Position numbers and translations under genes: made by a program. This document shows, one piece after another, positions 18,402 to 30,681 of a stretch of 64,000 nt of DNA; within the stretch, counting starts at the first letter, position 1, and every line of letters starts with the position of its first letter. The notes beneath the pieces are model-generated. The model did not search any database and had not been told where the DNA came from. It saw nothing but the letters and a program-made list of their open reading frames with translations. This DNA comes from Cognatilysobacter xinjiangensis (GTDB taxonomy: Bacteria; Pseudomonadota; Gammaproteobacteria; Xanthomonadales; Xanthomonadaceae): the NCBI RefSeq assembly GCF_014651995.1, contig NZ_BMXY01000001.1, forward strand, positions 496,001 to 560,000. Direction: 5' to 3'.

Positions 18402-19382
18402 ATGTCCGTCCTGTCCGACCCGTTCGGTCGAACGTTTCCCTACCTGCGGCTCTCGCTGACCGAGGCCTGCAATTTCCGGTGCGGCTACTGCCTGCCGGAT
18501 GGATACGTCGCGGACGGGCGCCCGGTCTTCCTCGCGCGCGACGAAGTGCGCCGCCTGGTCGCGGCGTTCGCTGCCGTGGGCATGCGCAAGCTTCGCCTGA
18601 CCGGCGGCGAGCCGACGCTGCGCAAGGACCTCGTCGAGATCATCCGCGAGGTGGCCGGCGTGCCCGGCATCTCGAAGGTCGCGCTGACCACGAATGGCAC
18701 GCGCCTGCCCGCGCACGTCGCGCCGTGGCGCGAGGCCGGGCTGACCGCGCTCAACGTCAGCGTCGACAGCCTGGATCGCGACGTGTTCCATGCGGTCACC
18801 GGCCACGACCGCCTGCCGGAGATCCTCGACGGCATCGACCGTGCGCTCGGTCTCGGCTTCGACGCGGTCAAGGTCAATGCGGTGCTGCTGCGAGGCATCA
18901 ACGACACCTCGCTGCCGCAGTGGCTCGATTACCTGCGCGAGCGGCCGGTCGCCGTGCGCTTCATCGAGCTGATGCGCACGAACGAGCGCGTCGACTATTT
19001 CGAGAAGCACCACGTGCGCGCCGAGGCACTCGAGCGCGAGCTCGCCGCGGGCGGCTGGGTGCGCATGATGCGCGCGGCCGACGCGGGACCTGCCATCGAA
19101 TACGTGCACCCGGATTACGCCGGGCGCATCGGGGTCATCGCGCCGTACTCGCGCGACTTCTGCGCCGGCTGCAACCGCCTGCGCGTCACCGCGCGCGGCG
19201 ACCTGCGGCTGTGCCTCTTCGGCGACGCGGGCGTTTCGCTGCGGCCGCTGCTGCAGCGCGACGAGGACCGCGACGCGCTGGTCGACCTGATCGCACACCA
19301 GCTGCGGCTCAAGGCGGCCGGCCATGGCCTGCACGACGGCGACAGCGGCGTGACGCCGCATCTCGCATCCATCGGAGGTTGA
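18402..19382 (+). CDS. moaA: GTP 3',8-cyclase MoaA (molybdenum cofactor step 1)
   Basis: This 326-aa radical SAM enzyme converts GTP to 3',8-cyclo-GTP. The SAM cluster motif is CNFRCGYC (near residue 25), with RLTGGEPTLRKDL and LNVSVDSLDRDVF following. The C-terminal second 4Fe-4S cluster uses the Cys residues of DFCAGCNRLRVTARGDLRLC, and the chain ends in GG, which MoaA needs for catalysis. The ATG at 18402 follows an AGAGG. It heads an operon of seven genes that abut or overlap; the next start codon (GTG) is directly after its stop. Confidence 0.95.
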   Translation: MSVLSDPFGRTFPYLRLSLTEACNFRCGYCLPDGYVADGRPVFLARDEVRRLVAAFAAVGMRKLRLTGGEPTLRKDLVEIIREVAGVPGISKVALTTNGTRLPAHVAPWREAGLTALNVSVDSLDRDVFHAVTGHDRLPEILDGIDRALGLGFDAVKVNAVLLRGINDTSLPQWLDYLRERPVAVRFIELMRTNERVDYFEKHHVRAEALERELAAGGWVRMMRAADAGPAIEYVHPDYAGRIGVIAPYSRDFCAGCNRLRVTARGDLRLCLFGDAGVSLRPLLQRDEDRDALVDLIAHQLRLKAAGHGLHDGDSGVTPHLASIGG

Positions 19383-20369
19383 GTGAGCGTCGAGGCTTTC
19401 CACATGGCCGACATACGCGGCAAGCGGCCCACGCGCCGCCGTGCCGTGGCGGTCGGCGAACTGCATGCGGGCGTGGAGGCATTCGCCGCCATCGTCGAGC
19501 GCCGCCTGCCCAAGGGCGACGCGCTGGTGATGGCGGAGATTGCAGGGCTGCAGGGCGCGAAGCAGGCGTCCAACCTGATGCCGCTCTGCCATCCGTTGCT
19601 GCTGGAACTCGTGCGCGTACGTTGCGTGCCGGTGCCGGAGCGCCATGCCATCCGCGTGTACTGCGAGGTGGCGACCGAGGCGCGCACCGGCGTCGAGATG
19701 GAAGCGCTCGCGGGCGCGAGCTCGGCACTGCTCACGCTGTACGACCTGACCAAGCCCGTGGACCCCGCGCTGTCGATCGAGGCGGTGCGCCTGCTGTTCA
19801 AGGAGGGCGGCAAGAAGGGCCTGTGGCGGCATCCACTGGGCATGTCGGCCGAGGAGACGGCGCACTACCGTCCTCGCGATATCTCGCGCCTGGACGGCGT
19901 CGCGTGCGCGGTGGTCACGTTGAGCGACCGCGCGAGCGCGGGTGACGCCGAGGACGCGTCGGGCCCCGAGCTCTCGCGCGGGCTCGCCGGCCTGGGTGCC
20001 GACGTACGCAGCGAAATCCTGCCCGATGGCGTCGAGCCGCTGCGAAGCCATCTGCTGTCGCTGCGCGACGCGGGCGTACGCCTTTGCCTGTGCACGGGCG
20101 GAACCGGACTGGGCCCGCGTGATTCCACGCCTGAAGCATTGAGCGCTGCGGGCGGCGTCGAGGTGGAAGGCCTCGCCGAGATGTTCCGCAGCGAAAGCCG
20201 CCACTACACGCCACTGGCCTGGCTGAGCCGCGCGCGTGCCGTGCGCCTGGATCGCATGCTGGTGATCGCGCTGCCCGGCAGCACGCGCGCGGCGCGACAG
20301 GGCTTCGAGATCCTCGCGCCGGTGCTCGCGCATTCGCTGGCGATGATCGACGGAGCAGGGCACGCGTGA
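19383..20369 (+). CDS. Bifunctional MoaC-MoaB (MogA-like) molybdopterin biosynthesis protein
   Basis: This 328-aa fusion joins cyclic pyranopterin monophosphate synthase (MoaC, about 1-165) to a MoaB/MogA-type molybdopterin-binding domain (about 170-328). MoaC motifs are KQASNLMPLCHPL, GVEMEALAGASSALLTLYDLTK (catalytic Asp/Lys) and KEGGKKGLW. The MoaB part shows VVTLSDRASAGDAED, LCTGGTGLGPRDSTPEA and IALPGSTRAARQGFE. The fusion links the step after MoaA to the adenylation step before MoeA. The GTG start follows the moaA stop immediately; the stop overlaps the moeA start by 4 nt. Such fusions are known in Xanthomonas relatives and Bacteroidetes. Confidence 0.93.
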   Translation: MSVEAFHMADIRGKRPTRRRAVAVGELHAGVEAFAAIVERRLPKGDALVMAEIAGLQGAKQASNLMPLCHPLLLELVRVRCVPVPERHAIRVYCEVATEARTGVEMEALAGASSALLTLYDLTKPVDPALSIEAVRLLFKEGGKKGLWRHPLGMSAEETAHYRPRDISRLDGVACAVVTLSDRASAGDAEDASGPELSRGLAGLGADVRSEILPDGVEPLRSHLLSLRDAGVRLCLCTGGTGLGPRDSTPEALSAAGGVEVEGLAEMFRSESRHYTPLAWLSRARAVRLDRMLVIALPGSTRAARQGFEILAPVLAHSLAMIDGAGHA

Positions 20370-21601
20370 TCGATTACGAGGACGCGCTGGCGCGCCTGCT
20401 CGGTACCGCGTCGACGTTGCCGGTCGAGCGCGTCGACGCCGCGAATGCGATCGGCCGCGTGCTCGCCGCACCGTTGGCCAGCGCCGAGGCGCTGCCGCCG
20501 TTCGACAACTCGGCGATGGACGGTTTCGCACTTCGATGCGCGGGCGAGGTCATCCACGCGGGAACCGTAATCGACGTGCATGGATTGCGCGCGGCTGGCG
20601 ACGGCGAGGCGCGTGCCGACGACGGCGCCTGGGAAATCATGACGGGCGCGCGCGTGCCCGACGGCCTCGATTCGATCGTTCCGGTCGAGCAGGTGGAGAC
20701 GCTCGACGACGACGGCGGCGTGCCGCGTATCCGTGTCACGGCCGACGTCACGCCGGGCCAGCACCTGCGCCGCGCAGGTGAGGATTTGCAGGCCGGAGCG
20801 GTACTGGCGGAGGCCGGAACGCTCGTCGACCCGGCGCTGCGCATGCTCTGCGCGGCCGTCGGCATCGCGGAGTTGCCGTTGCGCCGCTGTCCGCGTGTCG
20901 CGCTGGTCAATACCGGCCGCGAACTCGTCGACGATCCGCGCCGTGCGCTCGGGGCCGGCGAGATCCGCAATTCCAACGGCCCCTTCCTCGCCGCGCGACT
21001 CGCCGCTGCAGGTGCCGACGTCGTCGCCTGCCGCACCGTCGGCGACGATGTCGACGCATTTCTCGAAGCGCTCGCGGTCGCGGGCGACGTTGACGTCGTC
21101 GTGAGCACCGGCGCGGTGTCGATGGGCCGCTTCGATTTCGTGCCGGAAGCGCTTGCCCGCCTTGGCGCCACGACGCTGTTCCACAAGACGCGCATACGCC
21201 CGGGCAAGCCGATCCTCGCCGCCACGCTGCCGGGCGGGGCGCTGTTTTTCGGTCTGCCGGGCAATCCTTCTTCGACGGCCGTGGGCCTGCGTTTCTTCGT
21301 CGAGCCCGTGCTGCGTCGCATGCTCGGCATGCCTGACGAGCGCGTCCTCGAGCTGCCGCTGCTCGCGCCTTACGCCAAGCGCGCGCCGCTTCGCATGCAC
21401 CTGAAGGCGCGCGTGGTGCTGGACGCGGGCGCACGCGCCTGCGTCGAGATCCTCGCGGGACAGGAATCCTTCCGCATCCGGCCGCTGCTCGAGGCGAACG
21501 CCTGGGCGGTGGTGCCGGCCGACGTCGATACGCTGCCTGCCGGCGCACGGGTGCGCGTCGTCAGTCGCGGCCATCTGGAGCCCCTCGGTTTGTACGCATG
21601 A
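20366..21601 (+). CDS. moeA: Molybdopterin molybdenumtransferase MoeA
   Basis: This 411-aa enzyme inserts molybdate into adenylated molybdopterin. Visible motifs are ALPPFDNSAMDGFAL near residue 45, ITGARVPDG-like IMTGARVPDGLDSIVPVEQV, GEIRNSNGPFLAA, VVSTGAVSMGRFDFV and PGKPILAATLPGGALFFGLPGNPSS, followed by the C-terminal domain IV. Length is normal. The GTG start overlaps the moaCB stop (GTGA), and the stop overlaps moaD (ATGA). Confidence 0.95.
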   Translation: MIDYEDALARLLGTASTLPVERVDAANAIGRVLAAPLASAEALPPFDNSAMDGFALRCAGEVIHAGTVIDVHGLRAAGDGEARADDGAWEIMTGARVPDGLDSIVPVEQVETLDDDGGVPRIRVTADVTPGQHLRRAGEDLQAGAVLAEAGTLVDPALRMLCAAVGIAELPLRRCPRVALVNTGRELVDDPRRALGAGEIRNSNGPFLAARLAAAGADVVACRTVGDDVDAFLEALAVAGDVDVVVSTGAVSMGRFDFVPEALARLGATTLFHKTRIRPGKPILAATLPGGALFFGLPGNPSSTAVGLRFFVEPVLRRMLGMPDERVLELPLLAPYAKRAPLRMHLKARVVLDAGARACVEILAGQESFRIRPLLEANAWAVVPADVDTLPAGARVRVVSRGHLEPLGLYA

Positions 21602-21855
21602 GAACGATCGAGATTCAGCTGTTCGGCGCACTGCGCGAAGCGGAGCCGTCCGCGCGGTTGGCGGTCGAAAGCGCCGCGACGCATGTCGGCCAATTGCGTA
21701 AGGAGCTGGCGGTCGCCATGGCCGCGTGGCCGCCGCAGGCGCGTGCGTTACTGCCGCGCTCCGCCTTCGCCAGTGCCACCACCGTGCTGCGCGATGCCGA
21801 CCGGTTGCCCGAGGATGGCCGTCTCGCGCTGCTGCCGCCGGTGAGCGGGGGCTGA
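21598..21855 (+). CDS. moaD: Molybdopterin synthase sulfur carrier subunit MoaD
   Basis: This 85-aa ubiquitin-like protein begins MRTIEIQLFGALREAEP and ends PVSGG. The C-terminal Gly-Gly is thiocarboxylated to donate sulfur to MoaE. Start and stop lie within 4 nt of their neighbours. Confidence 0.93.
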   Translation: MRTIEIQLFGALREAEPSARLAVESAATHVGQLRKELAVAMAAWPPQARALLPRSAFASATTVLRDADRLPEDGRLALLPPVSGG

Positions 21856-21856
21856 G

Positions 21857-22309
21857 ATGGCGCAGGTGCATACGGCGATCGTCGACGCGGGCCAGCGAGC
21901 GCTGCATATCGCCGCGGCCTTCGATTTTGTCGCGGATCCCGGTTTCGGCGGCTACAACGCCTTCGTCGGACGCATCCGCGACCTCAACCATGGCCGCGGC
22001 GTGCTGGGCGTCAGCTACGACATGTTCGACGCGCTCGCGCTGCAGCGCTTCGACGAAATCGCGCGAGAGGCCGTCGCCACGTTCGGCCCCGGCGTGCGCG
22101 TCTGGATCGAGCACGCGAAAGGGCGGCTGGACGTCGGCGGCGTGGCCGTGGTGATCGCCGTCGGCACGCCGCATCGTGACGAGGCCTTCCGCGCCTGCCG
22201 GCAGGTGATCGAGGCGGTCAAGCACACGGTGCCGATCTGGAAGCAGGAACATTACGAGGACGGCAGCAGCGAATGGAGCGAGGGCTGCTCGCTGTGCCGC
22301 GCGGATTGA
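21857..22309 (+). CDS. moaE: Molybdopterin synthase catalytic subunit MoaE, divergent type
   Basis: This 150-aa partner of MoaD converts precursor Z to molybdopterin. Typical features are YNAFVGRIRDLNHGRGV, AVGTPHRDEAFRACRQVIEAVKHTVPIWKQEHY with the catalytic lysines, and the family's size. It differs from the E. coli type by SYDMFDALALQRF in place of the usual EHYPGMTE stretch and by a C-terminal extension with two cysteines (EWSEGCSLCRAD). I recall this variant in Bacteroidetes-like clusters. It starts 1 nt after moaD. Confidence 0.9.
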   Translation: MAQVHTAIVDAGQRALHIAAAFDFVADPGFGGYNAFVGRIRDLNHGRGVLGVSYDMFDALALQRFDEIAREAVATFGPGVRVWIEHAKGRLDVGGVAVVIAVGTPHRDEAFRACRQVIEAVKHTVPIWKQEHYEDGSSEWSEGCSLCRAD

Positions 22310-22833
22310 GTTTCACCGGCGTGGTGCTCGCCGGCGGGCGCTCCTCGCGCATGGGCCGCGACAAGGCGCTGCTTGAAATCGACGGCCGCACGCTGCTCGA
22401 CCGTGCCGTCGCGCTGCTGCACGACGCGGGCGCGGCGACGGTGATCGTGAGCGGCGACCGACCCGGCGCCACTGCCGATGCGACGCCGGGCCTCGGCCCC
22501 GTCGGCGGCATCGCGAGCGTCCTGCCGGGTGTCGACGATGGCGCGATGGTGGTTCTACCGGTCGATATGCCGGCGCTCGATGTCGCCACGCTGCGCATCC
22601 TGCTCGCCGCGACCGGCGACGCGCCGGCCGCTCATTTCGCCGGGCATCCGTTGCCATGGGCGGCGCGGATCGACGCGGCGCTGCGGGCCCGGATCCTGGC
22701 GTTGGTAACCGACGGCCGCGGCCCTTCGATGCGGGCCTTGCACGCGGCAGCGGGCGGGATCGAGCTGCCTATGGCCGACGCGGCGCGCCTGCGCAACGTC
22801 AATGCGCCCGCCGACTGGGCCGCATTCGCATGA
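22273..22833 (+). CDS. mobA: Molybdenum cofactor guanylyltransferase MobA
   Basis: This protein of about 175-186 aa has the nucleotidyltransferase motif VVLAGGRSSRMGRDKALL, then DGRTLLDRA, GDRPGATADA, GLGPVGGIASVL and VLPVDMPALDVATL, as in MobA, which attaches GMP to form the bis-MGD cofactor. ATG 22273 overlaps moaE by 37 nt. TTG 22306, overlapping the moaE stop as TTGA, would start exactly at the conserved region (SFTGVVLAGG) and is an equally good start. Confidence 0.9.
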   Translation: MERGLLAVPRGLSFTGVVLAGGRSSRMGRDKALLEIDGRTLLDRAVALLHDAGAATVIVSGDRPGATADATPGLGPVGGIASVLPGVDDGAMVVLPVDMPALDVATLRILLAATGDAPAAHFAGHPLPWAARIDAALRARILALVTDGRGPSMRALHAAAGGIELPMADAARLRNVNAPADWAAFA

Positions 22834-23153
22834 AGGTCCAGTTCGAGAGCGGCCGCCTGCGGCTGCGCGTCGGTAACGCGGAACTCGCCGCGCTGCGGGC
22901 GGGCGACACGCTCGCCGTTGCGCTCGACTGGCCGGGGCGGCCGTGGCGCCTTGCCCTGGACGCAGGCGACAGTCTGGGCTTCGAAATCACGGCTCGGGAC
23001 GTGACGCTCGCCTTGCCGCGCGCCGACCTCGACGCGCTTGCCGCACGGCTGCCCGCGCGCGACGGCCTGCGCTACGCCCTCGAGCTGCCGTCCGGCCCGT
23101 TGGAGCTGCGTTTCGAGGTCGACCTGCACGACGGGCGCGTCCGTCCGCGTTGA
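22830..23153 (+). CDS. Small protein of the Moco operon, DUF7009-like
   Basis: This 107-aa soluble protein overlaps the mobA stop by 4 nt (ATGA), so it is translationally coupled to the molybdenum cofactor operon. It begins MKVQFESGRLRLRVGNAEL and contains LGFEITARDVTLALPRADL and LPSGPLELRFEVDLHDGR, which alternate like beta strands. The start pattern (M-K-x-x-x-E-x-x-x-x-R-L-R-V/L) recalls DUF7009 proteins seen in cofactor clusters of other phyla; this is from memory. No catalytic motif is visible. Confidence 0.75.
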   Translation: MKVQFESGRLRLRVGNAELAALRAGDTLAVALDWPGRPWRLALDAGDSLGFEITARDVTLALPRADLDALAARLPARDGLRYALELPSGPLELRFEVDLHDGRVRPR

Positions 23154-23258
23154 CGTGCGGGCCGAAACGGCGAACCATTGGTGGCCTGCGCGACGCCGCC
23201 GTCGCGCCCGAAACGAGGTGGCCCGCGGGAACGCCGGCCGAGCGTGCGACATGAGCAC

Positions 23259-23264
23259 TACCAT
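23259..23264 (+). promoter_or_regulatory. Putative -10 box of thrS
   Basis: TACCAT in the context GCACTACCATCGCC matches the -10 pattern seen elsewhere in the window. It implies a leader of about 77 nt containing a small hairpin (CACCGGC / GCCGGTG at 23286-23301). The region 23154-23347 holds no other gene. Confidence 0.35.
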
Positions 23265-23347
23265 CGCCCCGCGCTGAAACCCTCGCACCGGCCACGCCGG
23301 TGCCGCATTCCCGTGCCGCGCCGCCGGCATCGACATCCCGGATTTCC

Positions 23348-25246
23348 ATGATCGCCATCACGCTGCCCGACGGCTCGCGCCGCGAGTTCGACCACCCCGT
23401 TTCCGTCGCCGAGGTCGCCGCCTCGATCGGCCCCGGCCTTGCCAAGTCCACCGTCGCCGGTGAAGTCGACGGCAAGCTCGTCGACGCCTGCGACGTCATC
23501 GACCACGACGCGAAGCTGCGCATCATCACGCCGAAGGATCCCGAAGGCGTCGAGATCATCCGCCACTCCTGCGCGCACCTCGTCGGCCACGCGGTCAAGC
23601 AGCTCTATCCCGAGGCCAAGATGGTCATCGGCCCGGTGATCGAGGAGGGCTTCTACTACGACATCTGGAGCGAGCGCCCGTTCACGCCCGACGACCTCGC
23701 CGCGATCGAAAAGCGCATGGCCGAGCTGATCGACAAGGACTACGACGTCATCAAGAAGATGACGCCGCGCGAGGAGGTCATCGCCACGTTCAAGGCGCGC
23801 GGCGAGGACTACAAGCTGCGCCTGATCGAGGACATGCCCGACCAGACGCAGATGGGCCTGTACCACCACGAGGAATACGTCGACATGTGCCGCGGCCCGC
23901 ACGTGCCGAACACGCGTTTCCTCAAGGCGTTCAAGCTCACGCGCATTTCCGGTGCGTACTGGCGCGGCGATTCGAAGAACGAGCAGCTGCAGCGCATCTA
24001 CGGCACCGCCTGGGCCGACGCCAAGCAGCTCAAGGCCTACATCCAGCGCATCGAGGAAGCCGAGAAGCGCGACCACCGCAAGATCGGCAAGCAGCAGGAT
24101 CTCTTCCACCTGCAGGAAGAAGGCCCGGGCCTGATCTTCTGGCATCCGAAGGGCTGGTCGATCTGGCAGGTCGTCGAGCAGTACATGCGCCGCGTATACC
24201 GCGAATCGGGCTACCAGGAAGTGCGGTGCCCGCAGATCCTCGACGTTTCCCTCTGGCAGAAGTCGGGCCACTGGGACAACTACAAGGACAACATGTTCTT
24301 CACCGAGTCCGAGAAGCGGACCTACGCGCTGAAACCCATGAACTGCCCGGGCCACGTGCAGGTGTTCAACCAGGGCCTGCACAGCTACCGCGACCTGCCG
24401 ATCCGCTACGGCGAGTTCGGCGCCTGCCATCGCAACGAGCCCTCGGGCGCGCTGCACGGCATCCTGCGCGTGCGCGGCTTCACGCAGGACGACGGCCACG
24501 TGTTCTGCACGGAGGACCAGATCGAGGCCGAAGTCCGCGCGTTCCACGCGCAGGCGCTGAAGGTCTATTCCGATTTCGGTTTCACCGACATCCAGATCAA
24601 GATCGCCCTGCGCCCGGACAACCGCCTCGGCGACGATGCGACCTGGGACAAGGCCGAGAACGCGCTGCGGGAGGCACTGCGCGCAGCAGGCGTCGAATGG
24701 GAGGAGCTGCCGGGCGAGGGCGCCTTCTACGGCCCGAAGATCGAGTACCACCTGCGCGACGCCATCGGCCGCACGTGGCAGCTCGGCACGATGCAGGTCG
24801 ACTTCATGATGCCGGGGCGCCTCGGGGCCGAATACGTCGATGAGGCGAGCCAGCGCCGCCATCCGGTGATGCTGCACCGGGCCATCGTCGGCTCGATGGA
24901 GCGCTTCATCGGCATCCTGATCGAGCACCACGCCGGCGTCTTCCCGAGCTGGCTGGCCCCGGTGCAGGCCGTGGTCATGAACATCACGGACGCCCAGGGC
25001 GACTGGGTGGAGGAGGTCCGGAAAAGCCTTGTGAATCAAGGGTTCCGGGTTCATTCGGATTTGCGGAACGAAAAGATCGGCTATAAGATCCGCGAGCACA
25101 CGCTGCAGCGCGTGCCGTACCTGCTGGTGGTCGGAGACCGGGAGAAGGAAAACGGCATGATCGCCGTGCGGACCCGCGGAGGGGAGGATCTGGGCTCGAT
25201 GACCGTCGACCAGTTCGCCGCGAGACTGCAGGGCGAGGCCCTCTGA
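23348..25246 (+). CDS. thrS: Threonine--tRNA ligase
   Basis: This 632-aa class II synthetase has the N-terminal TGS domain ([20 protein letters not shown]) and the editing domain with [16 protein letters not shown] and the HxxxH/Cys-His zinc set. The catalytic core shows [30 protein letters not shown] and [21 protein letters not shown], with the zinc-binding Cys and His residues in these motifs. The C-terminal anticodon-binding domain follows. The ATG at 23348 gives the standard N-terminus. infC follows 60 nt downstream, the usual arrangement. Confidence 0.97.
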   Translation: MIAITLPDGSRREFDHPVSVAEVAASIGPGLAKSTVAGEVDGKLVDACDVIDHDAKLRIITPKDPEGVEIIRHSCAHLVGHAVKQLYPEAKMVIGPVIEEGFYYDIWSERPFTPDDLAAIEKRMAELIDKDYDVIKKMTPREEVIATFKARGEDYKLRLIEDMPDQTQMGLYHHEEYVDMCRGPHVPNTRFLKAFKLTRISGAYWRGDSKNEQLQRIYGTAWADAKQLKAYIQRIEEAEKRDHRKIGKQQDLFHLQEEGPGLIFWHPKGWSIWQVVEQYMRRVYRESGYQEVRCPQILDVSLWQKSGHWDNYKDNMFFTESEKRTYALKPMNCPGHVQVFNQGLHSYRDLPIRYGEFGACHRNEPSGALHGILRVRGFTQDDGHVFCTEDQIEAEVRAFHAQALKVYSDFGFTDIQIKIALRPDNRLGDDATWDKAENALREALRAAGVEWEELPGEGAFYGPKIEYHLRDAIGRTWQLGTMQVDFMMPGRLGAEYVDEASQRRHPVMLHRAIVGSMERFIGILIEHHAGVFPSWLAPVQAVVMNITDAQGDWVEEVRKSLVNQGFRVHSDLRNEKIGYKIREHTLQRVPYLLVVGDREKENGMIAVRTRGGEDLGSMTVDQFAARLQGEAL

Positions 25247-25263
25247 GGGCGGCTGTGGCCACG

Positions 25264-25285
25264 ACCGGCCGTCCCGACGGCCGGT
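25264..25285 (+). promoter_or_regulatory. Strong hairpin in the thrS-infC gap
   Basis: ACCGGCCGTC and GACGGCCGGT form a perfect 10-bp inverted repeat around CC, immediately upstream of the infC ribosome binding site (GGAG). No T run follows, so it is more likely an mRNA structure or processing site than a terminator. Confidence 0.45.
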
Positions 25286-25306
25286 TCCATACCTGGAGAT
25301 CGAAAC

Positions 25307-25834
25307 ATCAGTACCGCCGAAAAGCCGAATAGGAAGAACAGCGAGATCCGAGTCCCGCGCGTCCGAGTGATCGGGAGCGATGGCGAGATGGTCGGCGTGC
25401 TCACGCGCGACGAAGCCCTCACGATGGCCCAGGACGAAGGCCTCGATCTCGTTGAAATCCAGCCGAATGCGGATCCGCCGGTCTGCAAGATCATGGATTT
25501 CGGCAAGTTCCGCTTCGAGCAGCAGAAGAAGGCCAACGAGGCCAAGAAGAAGTCGAAGCAGGTCGAGATCAAGGAAATGAAGTTCCGCCCCGTGACCGAC
25601 GAGGGCGACTACCAGATCAAGCTGCGCAACATGCGCCGCTTCCTGGAGGAAGGCGACAAGATCAAGGTCAACATCCGCTTCCGTGGCCGCGAGATGAGCC
25701 ACCAGGAACTGGGTCGCCAGATGGCGCAGCGCATCGAGCAGGACCTGGGCGAGGACATCGTCATCGAGTCCCGCCCGCGCCTGGAAGGCCGCCAGATGGT
25801 GATGATGATCGCGCCGAAGAAGAAGCAGCCGTAA
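25307..25834 (+). CDS. infC: Translation initiation factor IF-3 with ATC start codon
   Basis: This 175-aa protein has the N-terminal IF3 signature (NSEIRVPRVRVIGSDGEMVGV), the lysine-rich linker and the C-terminal domain (EIKEMKFRPVTDEGDYQIKLRNMRRFLEEGDKIKVNIRFRGREM). No ATG/GTG/TTG precedes the conserved N-terminus; the frame begins at ATC (25307) eight to nine nt after GGAG. infC in enterobacteria starts with AUU, which IF-3 discriminates against to control its own level, so the ATC is expected to be real and autoregulatory. A start at 25367 would delete the conserved N-terminal strand. Confidence 0.93.
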   Translation: MSTAEKPNRKNSEIRVPRVRVIGSDGEMVGVLTRDEALTMAQDEGLDLVEIQPNADPPVCKIMDFGKFRFEQQKKANEAKKKSKQVEIKEMKFRPVTDEGDYQIKLRNMRRFLEEGDKIKVNIRFRGREMSHQELGRQMAQRIEQDLGEDIVIESRPRLEGRQMVMMIAPKKKQP

Positions 25835-25852
25835 GGCGGTTTCGACGTCAGG

Positions 25853-25874
25853 ACGGCCCGCTTCGGCGGGCCGT
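25853..25874 (+). terminator. GC-rich hairpin with TTCG loop after infC
   Basis: ACGGCCCGC, TTCG and GCGGGCCGT form a 9-bp stem with a stable tetraloop, starting 18 nt after the infC stop. The following sequence has only a weak T content (TCGCGTTT), so termination may be partial and allow readthrough into rpmI. Confidence 0.5.
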
Positions 25875-26003
25875 TCGCGTTTCCGGCGGCGCCGCGGCCG
25901 GCTGGGTGCAGGCAAGCGGTCGCTGTATCCGCTTCTGCTTCCGCATGGAGCATGTAGCGGATTCGGCCGCTGGCGGGCGCCGCGCCGGCACGCAAGCTGC
26001 TGA

Positions 26004-26032
26004 TTGCACGGCCTTAACGGGTCGTGCACAAT
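26004..26032 (+). promoter_or_regulatory. Candidate promoter of rpmI-rplT and long leader
   Basis: TTGCAC (26004-26009), a 17-nt spacer and CACAAT (26027-26032) form a sigma-70-like promoter. The leader to rpmI would be about 148 nt and contains GC-rich inverted repeats. L20 represses rpmI-rplT translation through such a leader in E. coli; a pseudoknot cannot be proved by eye. No gene is seen in the 352-nt gap 25835-26187. Confidence 0.4.
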
Positions 26033-26187
26033 AGGCGGCCCGGTTTCGGCCGGGCGCGCCGCAAGGCGCATCAGGACCCGTCACGACCGGCTCGGCCGGC
26101 TCGTCGACCAAACGCCGGTATGGGCAGGAAGGAAAGCGTGGCGCAGGCCACCGCCCAGCCAGTCAGACATCCGATTAGGACATCGCA

Positions 26188-26385
26188 ATGCCCAAGATCA
26201 AGACCAATCGGGCGGCGGCCAAGCGCTTCCGGAAGACCGCTTCCGGCAAGTACAAGTGCGGCCACGCCAACAAGAGCCACATCCTCACCAAGAAGGCGAC
26301 CAAGCGGAAGCGCAACCTGCGGCAGACGAACCACGTTCGTGCCGAGGACGCGGGCCGTCTGGACCGCATGCTGCCGTATCTCTGA
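26188..26385 (+). CDS. rpmI: 50S ribosomal protein L35
   Basis: This 65-aa basic protein starts [20 protein letters not shown] and includes [22 protein letters not shown], the conserved L35 sequence and length. rplT follows after 13 nt with GAGGAGGG in between, so the two form the usual pair. Confidence 0.97.
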   Translation: MPKIKTNRAAAKRFRKTASGKYKCGHANKSHILTKKATKRKRNLRQTNHVRAEDAGRLDRMLPYL

Positions 26386-26398
26386 GGAGGGCTGAACA

Positions 26399-26758
26399 AT
26401 GGCACGAGTTAAGCGTGGCGTGATGGCGCGTCGCCGTCACAAGAAGGTTCTGGCCCAGGCCAAGGGTTACTACAACGCGCGCCGCAAGGTCTTCCGCGTC
26501 GCCAAGCAGGCGGTCACGAAGGCGCTGCAGTACGCGTACATCGGCCGCAAGCAGAAGAAGCGCCAGTTCCGCACCCTGTGGATCGCGCGTATCAACGCCG
26601 CGGCCCGCCAGAACGGCATGAGCTACAGCCGCTTCATCAACGGCCTGCTGAAGGCCGGGATCACGCTCGATCGCAAGGTCCTCGCGGACATCGCCGTCAA
26701 CGACGCGGCGGGCTTTACCGCGCTGACCGAGAAGGCGAAGAGCGCGCTCGCGGCGTAA
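26399..26758 (+). CDS. rplT: 50S ribosomal protein L20
   Basis: This 119-aa rRNA-binding protein shows [18 protein letters not shown] and RIQ-type [23 protein letters not shown], both diagnostic of L20. A strong Shine-Dalgarno sequence (GGAGGG) precedes the ATG. L20 is also the translational repressor of its operon in well-studied bacteria. A hairpin follows the stop. Confidence 0.97.
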   Translation: MARVKRGVMARRRHKKVLAQAKGYYNARRKVFRVAKQAVTKALQYAYIGRKQKKRQFRTLWIARINAAARQNGMSYSRFINGLLKAGITLDRKVLADIAVNDAAGFTALTEKAKSALAA

Positions 26759-30358
<3,600 letters not shown>

Positions 30359-30375
30359 GCCCGAGGAACCGCACG

Positions 30376-30681
30376 ATGACGCTGACCAAGGCCGAGATGG
30401 CCGAGCGACTGTTCGACGAGGTCGGCCTCAACAAGCGCGAGGCCAAGGAGTTCGTCGATTCCTTCTTCGATGCGCTGCGCGAGGCGCTGGAGGGCGGCCG
30501 CCAGGTCAAGCTGTCGGGCTTCGGCAATTTCGACCTGCGTCGCAAGAACCAGCGCCCGGGGCGCAACCCGAAGACCGGCGAGGAGATCCCGATTTCCGCA
30601 CGCACGGTGGTGACCTTCCGCCCGGGCCAGAAGCTCAAGGAGCGCGTCGAGGCCTACTCGGGGGCGACGGACCATGCTTGA
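30376..30681 (+). CDS. ihfA: Integration host factor subunit alpha
   Basis: This 101-aa DNA-bending protein has the HU/IHF fold: [32 protein letters not shown], then [28 protein letters not shown], with the intercalating proline in the [10 protein letters not shown] arm. This locus is called gumA in Xanthomonas. It ends 8 nt inside the following MerR gene, so the two are coupled, and it sits in the classic pheST-ihfA order. Confidence 0.96.
   Translation: MTLTKAEMAERLFDEVGLNKREAKEFVDSFFDALREALEGGRQVKLSGFGNFDLRRKNQRPGRNPKTGEEIPISARTVVTFRPGQKLKERVEAYSGATDHA

Noticed and set aside
18228..20531. A long minus-strand frame opposite moaA-moaCB, and similar ones opposite secDF and the thrS-infC region
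   Set aside because: All are antisense to well-recognised genes and have Arg/His/Ala-rich composition without motifs.
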